Source of the DNA: Rhexocercosporidium sp. MPI-PUGE-AT-0058
Taxonomy: Eukaryota > Ascomycota > Leotiomycetes > Helotiales
DNA: 64,000 nucleotides
Direction: 5' to 3'
NCBI GenBank assembly: GCA_020746875.1
Contig: JAGTJL010000008.1
Span: forward strand, 806,001-870,000
How positions within the stretch are numbered: position 1 is the stretch's first letter; each line of letters starts with the position of its first letter. The notes below the pieces were generated by a model. It worked only from the letters and a program-made list of their open reading frames with translations, searched no databases and was not told where the DNA came from. Shown here one piece after another: positions 58,146 through 64,000 of the stretch. The translations under genes were made by a program, and so were the position numbers.

Positions 58146-61100
58146 ATGGCGTTAACTTCGGTGAGATCCTTGTTTCCCGGAGACCTGTGCTGGTCAGTTG
58201 GCGGAGTTTATTGACAAACTGCAGTGGAAAACGTTCGATTTCTTCGAAGTCAGCCAGGTCAATCCTACCGACGATGAGAGCCGGGCCTTCTTCGATAACA
58301 ACGAAATCAGCTGCGTCTGCTCAGGCTCCGAGAGCCTCTTCCTTGGGAGCCATGATGGAGTTGTGCGCATACTCTCTCCATCCTTCAAGATCCTGCGAAC
58401 GTTCCAGGCGCATGATACGGGCTCGATTACGCATATGAAGCAGGTGGAGGGAACATCTCTGTTGGTGACAATATCAGTGTGTATGTGCGGCATTGGAAGG
58501 GAACACTGGTCTGATTTGTTGTAGGAAGATATCTCCAATGAACCTGTATTGAAGGTATGGGCGTTGGACAAACCAGTAAAGAAGACTGGTCTTCCAACTT
58601 GTCAATCAACTCTCAGCATACAAAATGGGAGGAAACCATTCCCGGTATGTAGCATACTACATCATGCTAGAGTATTGGTTAATCTAATCTGCAGATCTCC
58701 GCCTTCACTGCCCTCGATGATCTTTCACAACTGGCCGTAGGATTCGCCAATGGGTCTGTTACTGTTGTACGGGGAGACTTGGTTCACGATCGTGGCGCAA
58801 GGCAGCGGACAGTGCATGAGTCCGAAGAGCCGATCACAGGCGTGGAATTTCGAGACGAGGATAGAATAACAACCCTCTATATATCAACAACCTCGCGGAT
58901 CCTGAAGCTCGCCATTTCTGGTCGCCAAGGACAAGCAGCAAGAGCAGTGGAAGAACTAGGTTGTGCAGTTGGATGCATGACTCTCGACAAGAGGACTGGC
59001 GACATTATTGTAGCTAGAGATGATGCCATCTACTACTATGGTGTTGACGGACGTGGCCCCTGCTATGCGCATGATGGACCGAAGAGCTTGGTGGCGGTGT
59101 ATGGAGATTATGTTGCTCTTGTTTCTCCCCCATCAACTACCATAAGTCCTGCCAAAGCGAACGGACTGAGGCGATTCGGTGGTGCACAAGCTGAAGACAT
59201 CTTCAATACCTCAACTTTCACACTGTTAGAAACTGGACTCAAGTTTGTCGCGCATTCGGAATCTCTTGTGTCGCAAGTTAAAACATTGTTCAAAATTTGG
59301 GGTGACCTCTTCGCACTCACCCAGGATGGCAAGGTAAATGTTTCCTCATTTTAAGTACGAGGTATGTACTAATACACTAGGCAGATTTGGCGGTACCATG
59401 AAAAGCCTTTACAACAGAGACTGGAGATACTATATCAGAGAAACCTTTTCGTCGATTCCATCAACTTGGCCCAAAAGTCTGGGATGGACGCGCATCAGCA
59501 AAATGCCATATATCGTAAATATGGTGACTTCCTGTACCAGAAAGCGGATTACGATGGTGCCATGCAGCAATATCTCAAGGCCATTGATAATACTGAACCA
59601 TCACAAGTCATTCGAAAGGTACGAAGATTCCATAGGCTGTCTGGATTTGTGCTGAGAAATTTAGTTTCTGGATACCCAACGTATCCACAACCTGATCGAG
59701 TACCTCGAAGAGTTGCACGAGCACCACAAAGCAACTGCAGATCATACGACTCTACTTCTGAACTGTTATGCTAAGCTTAAAGATATTGGAAAGCTTGAAA
59801 ATTTCATCAAGTCACCTGGCGATCTTAAATTTGATCTGGACACAGCAATCTCGATGTGTAGGCAGGGTGGTTATTATGACCAGGCAGCCTATCTTGCAAC
59901 AAAGCACGGCGAACATGAACTTGTGGTCGATATTTTGATAGAGGATTCGAAACTCTATTCAGAAGCGCTACAGTACATTTGGCGCTTGGAATCTGACGCT
60001 GTGAGTAACCCCTGTTGAACTGGGAAAAGCAGTTTCTGACTGTTCAAAGGCATATCCAAACATGATGAAATATGCCAGAGTCCTCCTAGAACATTGCCCG
60101 AAGGAGACTACAGAACTCTTCATCCAGTATTTCACCGGACGATATGAAACGAAGAAAGATGTCATCATACCCGAGACAGTCGCTGTACAGCAAGGCTATG
60201 CAGCTGGAGCTGTAACGGCAGTTCAGAACTTGAGAGACCTCCTACCACTACCTTACATGAATACATCAGCAGTTGCTTCTCCTCCAGCACAAGGCAACAT
60301 CGTTGCTACGATCAGTGACAACCAAATAGTCGACAATCCAGAGCAAGCACTTGCTCCCCAGTATACGCCACCTCAACCTCGAACAGCGTTTTCTTCCTTT
60401 GTTGATCATCCTGACGAATTCATCGTGTTCCTTGAAGCGTGCCTGGAAGAGAAGAATTTGAAGAAGCGGGATATAATCGATCTCTACACGACCCTGTTTG
60501 AGATGTACTTGCACAAGTCGAACGAGAAGAAAGGTGCCAATAGGGAAGAGTGGGAAGCTAAAGCCAAGAAGCTCATATCTGGCAAGGATATCCCTATTGA
60601 TACCTCCAACGTTCTCCTTTTGTCCCATCTTTCCAATTTCCGAGACGGGACCATTCTCGTCCGCGAACAAGCTGGACTTCGATTCGACATTTTCCGATCA
60701 TACACATCCGCAAAAGACACTCAAGGTGCCATCAAAGCCCTGCACAAGTACGGACCAGAAGAGCCACAATTGTATCCTGCTGCTCTAGCATACTTCACCT
60801 CCGATCCGCGCATTCTCGAAGAGGCCGGAGATGAACTCGACGTTGTCCTGAAGAAGATCGACGAAGATGGGTTAATGGCACCTTTGCAAGTCATCCAAAC
60901 TCTTAGCACAAACGCTGTTGCAACGATGGGCATGGTGAAGACATATCTCCAGCAGACCATCGAGCGCGAGCGGAAAGAAATTGCTTCGAACCGCCGGCTC
61001 ATCACTTCGTACCGCAACGAAACAGTCGATAAGCGTCAAGAAATCGCTGATCTATCCACAAAACCCCAAACATTCAACAACACAAGATGCTCGTTCTGCG

Positions 61101-61381
61101 GCTCCCAGCTCTCATTACCAGCTGTTCACTTCCTGTGCAAGCACAGTTTCCATCAGACCTGTCTGAATGTGGAGGTCGGCGAGGATGGCAATGTTGAAGG
61201 AAGTTGTCCAAACTGCCGGAAGGATAACGACACGATTCGTGCTATTAGGAAGGCGCAGGACGAGAGTGCTGATCGACATGATATGTTCTTGGATGCTCTC
61301 GCTCGGAGCAACGATAAATTTGGAACCATTAGCGAGTTTTTCGGGAGAGGTGTCATGGAAGTGCCTCCTACACTAGAGTAA
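58146..61381 (+). CDS. VPS11: VPS11 (PEP5), HOPS/CORVET core subunit with RING finger
   Basis: Seven exons, 58146-58160, 58225-58476, 58525-58644, 58695-59333, 59385-59618, 59665-60000 and 60050-61381, all joined in phase 0, 975 residues. The first exon encodes only MALTS; exon 2 starts WKTFDFFEVSQV, the usual Vps11 beginning. Residues to about 350 form the beta-propeller (GSHDGVVRILSP, GFANGSVTVVRGDL). A long helical solenoid follows with QRNLFVDSINLAQKSG, YGDFLYQKADYDGAM and ISMCRQGGYYDQAAYLA. A RING-H2 finger sits near 879-920 (CSFCGSQ, FLCKHSFHQTCL, CPNC). Vps11 holds the HOPS and CORVET tethering complexes together for endosome and vacuole fusion. Two introns of 48-49 bases are at the short end for fungi. 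Confidence 0.94.
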
Positions 61382-62000
61382 ATGTAGGCAGAGAAATCTA
61401 ACACGACAGCTTACCTGCAGTGATTGGTCTTGATCTATCTTGATCCATTGTTCAGAAATGTGCAACCCCTTAAACCCTATCATTGCCTTGCAATTCCACC
61501 AAACCCGCTGGTCTCGCTAAATCCTGAAGCGAAGCGTATTTACAAAAAGGGCTGAGCCGAAACGCTCAACAAAGCCTTTGCAACAATTCTCTATCCCCTA
61601 CTTACGCAACCTTGAATGTATCAAAGATTGCTCGTGACTTTTGATGAAAGGGCATGAGGAGTGGTTACATTCCCAAAATATTGAAGTACGACTCTACGAG
61701 ATACTGTAGAAAGGAAAGAGCAACTGATCTCAGATTTTCTGCGACCGGCAGAGCACTAGCAGTAAGCTTGCCGTCACCATCAACGCCGCCCCATTTTTAC
61801 AAAAGAACTATCATGCATTTTGGACTGACAAATATTCATTACCCTAGACAGACACCCCGGCTTCTAGAACCTCTTTTTTCACACCACATCAGGCACTAAG
61901 TCGCCTCGCTTGTTCTCTCCATTTCAAGACGACATTTATAGTCGCACATGTAGGCTTGTTCTTCATCAATATCGAATCTCAATCACGTCAGACGTACAAC
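61382..62000. other. Intergenic
   Basis: Holds the 3' end of VPS11 and the promoter of the F-box gene. No gene seen. Confidence 0.5.
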
Positions 62001-63098
62001 ATGGTATGCCTTCTTAGATTTCTAGCGAACAAGCTTTGGCCTAGCTCCAAGTTACCAGTCTCCCCCCGCCCAGCTTCCCTAGCAGGGTTGCCAGTTGAGC
62101 TTACGCTCTACATTACTCAATTTCTTTCGCCTGCTTCTGTGGCCTCCTTTGCATTCACCTGTCGCTCGGTACTCGAGAAACTTGGGACCTCTTGCTGGCA
62201 GGCCATCCGGAAAGTAAACCAGCGACAAGAGCTCCAGCAACTCTTACGTCTCTTGGCGATTGATCTTCCTGATCATACACTGTGTTGTCACTGCTTGATT
62301 CTCCACCAGAGCAGTGACGGCGGGCATAGAGGCAAAGCATGCTACGAAGCGGAACTAGTGGGTGGTGTTCATAACTATGTTCACAAGCACATCACATTCG
62401 ATTTGATCCGAGCGACAATGAGCGGTTACTGCCAGGGACATGACTATAGGAAATTACTAGAACGGTTCAATACCAAAATACTAGGCCATCGAAGCATAGA
62501 GAATATTCCATATCGGCATTTATCTCTTGCAAAAATCATCGACGGATCTCTACTCATCAGAGTACAAGAGACACTGTTATTCTATGGAGGTCTCCCTCCG
62601 AGAATGCCTATCATCGGTCGCATTTTTATCTGCGCCCATGTTGGTATCGTGGGTATTGGATTTGAGGCTCGTCTTCCGAAGCATGTGCAATGCTCACTCG
62701 ATCATGACCACGATGTACAGCAATGTATCAGAACATTTGGAGTTAGACAATGTGTATACTGCCCAACGGAATTCCAGATTGAACTTCAAGACTGTGGGAA
62801 TTTCGGGACGTCTGTTGTGGTTACGAAATGGCTAGATGTTGGTGAGGGACGGACTGTGCTGGACCCGAGATGGTGGAGTCGGTTGTCGACTTATTATACT
62901 GATCATAGTATGTTCGCGGGGATGAGAGGTGTTTATGGAGAACATCTTGAGGATAGAGTGCCTGTTAAATCAGAATTTACTTCGATTCGCGCGATGTTCG
63001 AAGCTGAGAGAGACCAGCAGTTGGCAAACAATCAAGTCGATGAGTTGTTTCAGATGTTGGACCAGTCGTATTATTCGTTTGGATACAGTCGCATTTGA
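62001..63098 (+). CDS. F-box domain protein
   Basis: Single exon, 365 residues. The F-box is near residues 26-62 (LAGLPVELTLYITQFLSPAS, FAFTCRSVLEKLG). The rest is a fungal-type substrate region with scattered Cys/His pairs (LCCHCLILH, CVYCPTEF) and a Trp-rich part (DPRWWSRLSTYY), without LRR or WD repeats. F-box proteins bridge Skp1/Cullin1 ligases to substrates; the substrate here is unknown. The open frame begins 15 codons earlier with no better start; the ATG at 62001 is in ACAACATGG and precedes a plausible N-terminus. Confidence 0.8.
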   Translation: MVCLLRFLANKLWPSSKLPVSPRPASLAGLPVELTLYITQFLSPASVASFAFTCRSVLEKLGTSCWQAIRKVNQRQELQQLLRLLAIDLPDHTLCCHCLILHQSSDGGHRGKACYEAELVGGVHNYVHKHITFDLIRATMSGYCQGHDYRKLLERFNTKILGHRSIENIPYRHLSLAKIIDGSLLIRVQETLLFYGGLPPRMPIIGRIFICAHVGIVGIGFEARLPKHVQCSLDHDHDVQQCIRTFGVRQCVYCPTEFQIELQDCGNFGTSVVVTKWLDVGEGRTVLDPRWWSRLSTYYTDHSMFAGMRGVYGEHLEDRVPVKSEFTSIRAMFEAERDQQLANNQVDELFQMLDQSYYSFGYSRI

Positions 63099-64000
63099 GC
63101 CTCGACTAACTCTCAGACATGGAGGTCACTTGCACTTTGTCACGAAATGGTTTGTGCTTTGCCTTTCGTATTAAATATCAATCCTATTTTCTCGCCTGCC
63201 GCTTCCAAAAGTATTCTGCAAGATTTTCATCCTTGGGCTATATCTGAATGAGGGAACGCCCTACGGAATCTCAACCATTCCAACAAAACTGGTTGCTTGA
63301 GGAAGTGATCACATTAACACAACACATGCTCTACGTCCCAGATTGTGATTGCCCTTCACTTAAGTTCAGCAACTTCACCTGCCTTCAGAAAAAGAAACAT
63401 TCCTGCCGTCAGTAAAAGTTATTCATGAATTACTTGACCACGAATCATAATAAACCCGAGCTTTTGTATCCTTTACGGGTAATTTTCTCAGGTTCAAGTT
63501 AGTTGTAGGCGCTCATGTCGTGAAATGTTCACACTTGAGTGAACACAACTGACGCAGGTTAGGGATGGGAGATAAGCTTCGACATATACAACGCTTGTTT
63601 CCGACCTCAAGCTTTTGTTGCACGTCGAAGACATACGCCACATTCGTCATTTCCTCCGTTCTCGGTCCGCAGGTGATTTAGGATCGGGATCGAAATTAGG
63701 GTTTCAGGCGTTGTACGAGATGCTGTTCGTGTGACGATATGGGTGACGGAATTGGTACTCAAATATGCCTTGAGTAGTGTGGTAAATAAAGAATCCAGAG
63801 ATATAGAGGAGGAAACTAAACAGTAGTTTTACAGTTGAGAGCTATCTCCTGAAATCCTCGTGCGGTAGCTTCCATGGAGAGGTGTAGGTAGGCACCCCTG
63901 ATTCTGCATTGTGACTTCGTGATAAGCGAGACTACCCTGACTTCAAGCTTGTAGCGAACTAACAACGGAAAGTACCGAAGCCTTCGTAGACTAAGTGGAC
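63099..64000. other. End of window, no gene seen
   Basis: 902 bases downstream of the F-box gene. I see no open frame with a motif, no tRNA and no repeat. Confidence 0.5.

Overview
The window is nuclear DNA of a filamentous ascomycete (Pezizomycotina). The genes have short introns of about 50-150 bases, with GTATGT/GTAAGT-type donors and CTAAC/CTGAC branch points close to the acceptor. The gene content is also typical: a PhiA-like cell-wall protein, a FLC/TRP-like channel, a NACHT STAND protein and a DUF6606/DUF3638/DUF3645 giant. The closest fit by overall feel is Leotiomycetes, but the sequence alone does not prove it. No tRNA, rRNA, CRISPR, intact transposon or repeat island was found.

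Layout. 0-6 kb: FLC-family membrane protein (+), short-chain dehydrogenase (-), BTB-domain gene with an in-frame stop near its start (-). 7.4-18.6 kb: one 16-exon gene for a 3158-residue protein. 20-23 kb: secreted PhiA-like protein and a FEN2-like pantothenate transporter (both +). 23.9-29.1 kb: lysine-rich protein A and a dynamin-like GTPase (both -). 31-34.7 kb: GDP-mannose pyrophosphorylase alpha subunit and an old-yellow-enzyme NADPH dehydrogenase (both +). 35.7-42.7 kb: NACHT protein and lysine-rich protein B (both -), in a gene-poor stretch. 46.2-54.6 kb: UFD4/TRIP12-type HECT ligase and a Cue2-like Smr protein (+). 55-56.4 kb: branched-chain keto-acid dehydrogenase E1 alpha (-). 58.1-63.1 kb: VPS11 and an F-box protein (+).

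Exon boundaries were joined by hand. For each multi-exon gene the reading phase was checked across every junction, and the total coding length is a whole number of codons. Most genes are housekeeping genes that do not form one pathway. Several touch ubiquitin or quality control (HECT ligase, F-box protein, BTB protein, CUE/Smr protein, and the DUF3638 giant that databases often label a ubiquitinyl hydrolase), but nothing in the layout shows that they act together.

The most unusual signal is a pair of lysine-rich proteins of unknown function about 17 kb apart. They share the same three-exon, phase-0 plan, a related C-terminal domain and a matching promoter block (TATA, GCTCARCCTGA and GCGCTA at nearly fixed spacing). 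Other points worth checking are the nonsense codon in the BTB gene, a GC-AG last intron in the GMPPA gene, and decayed or unrecognised coding segments near 57.4-57.9 kb.
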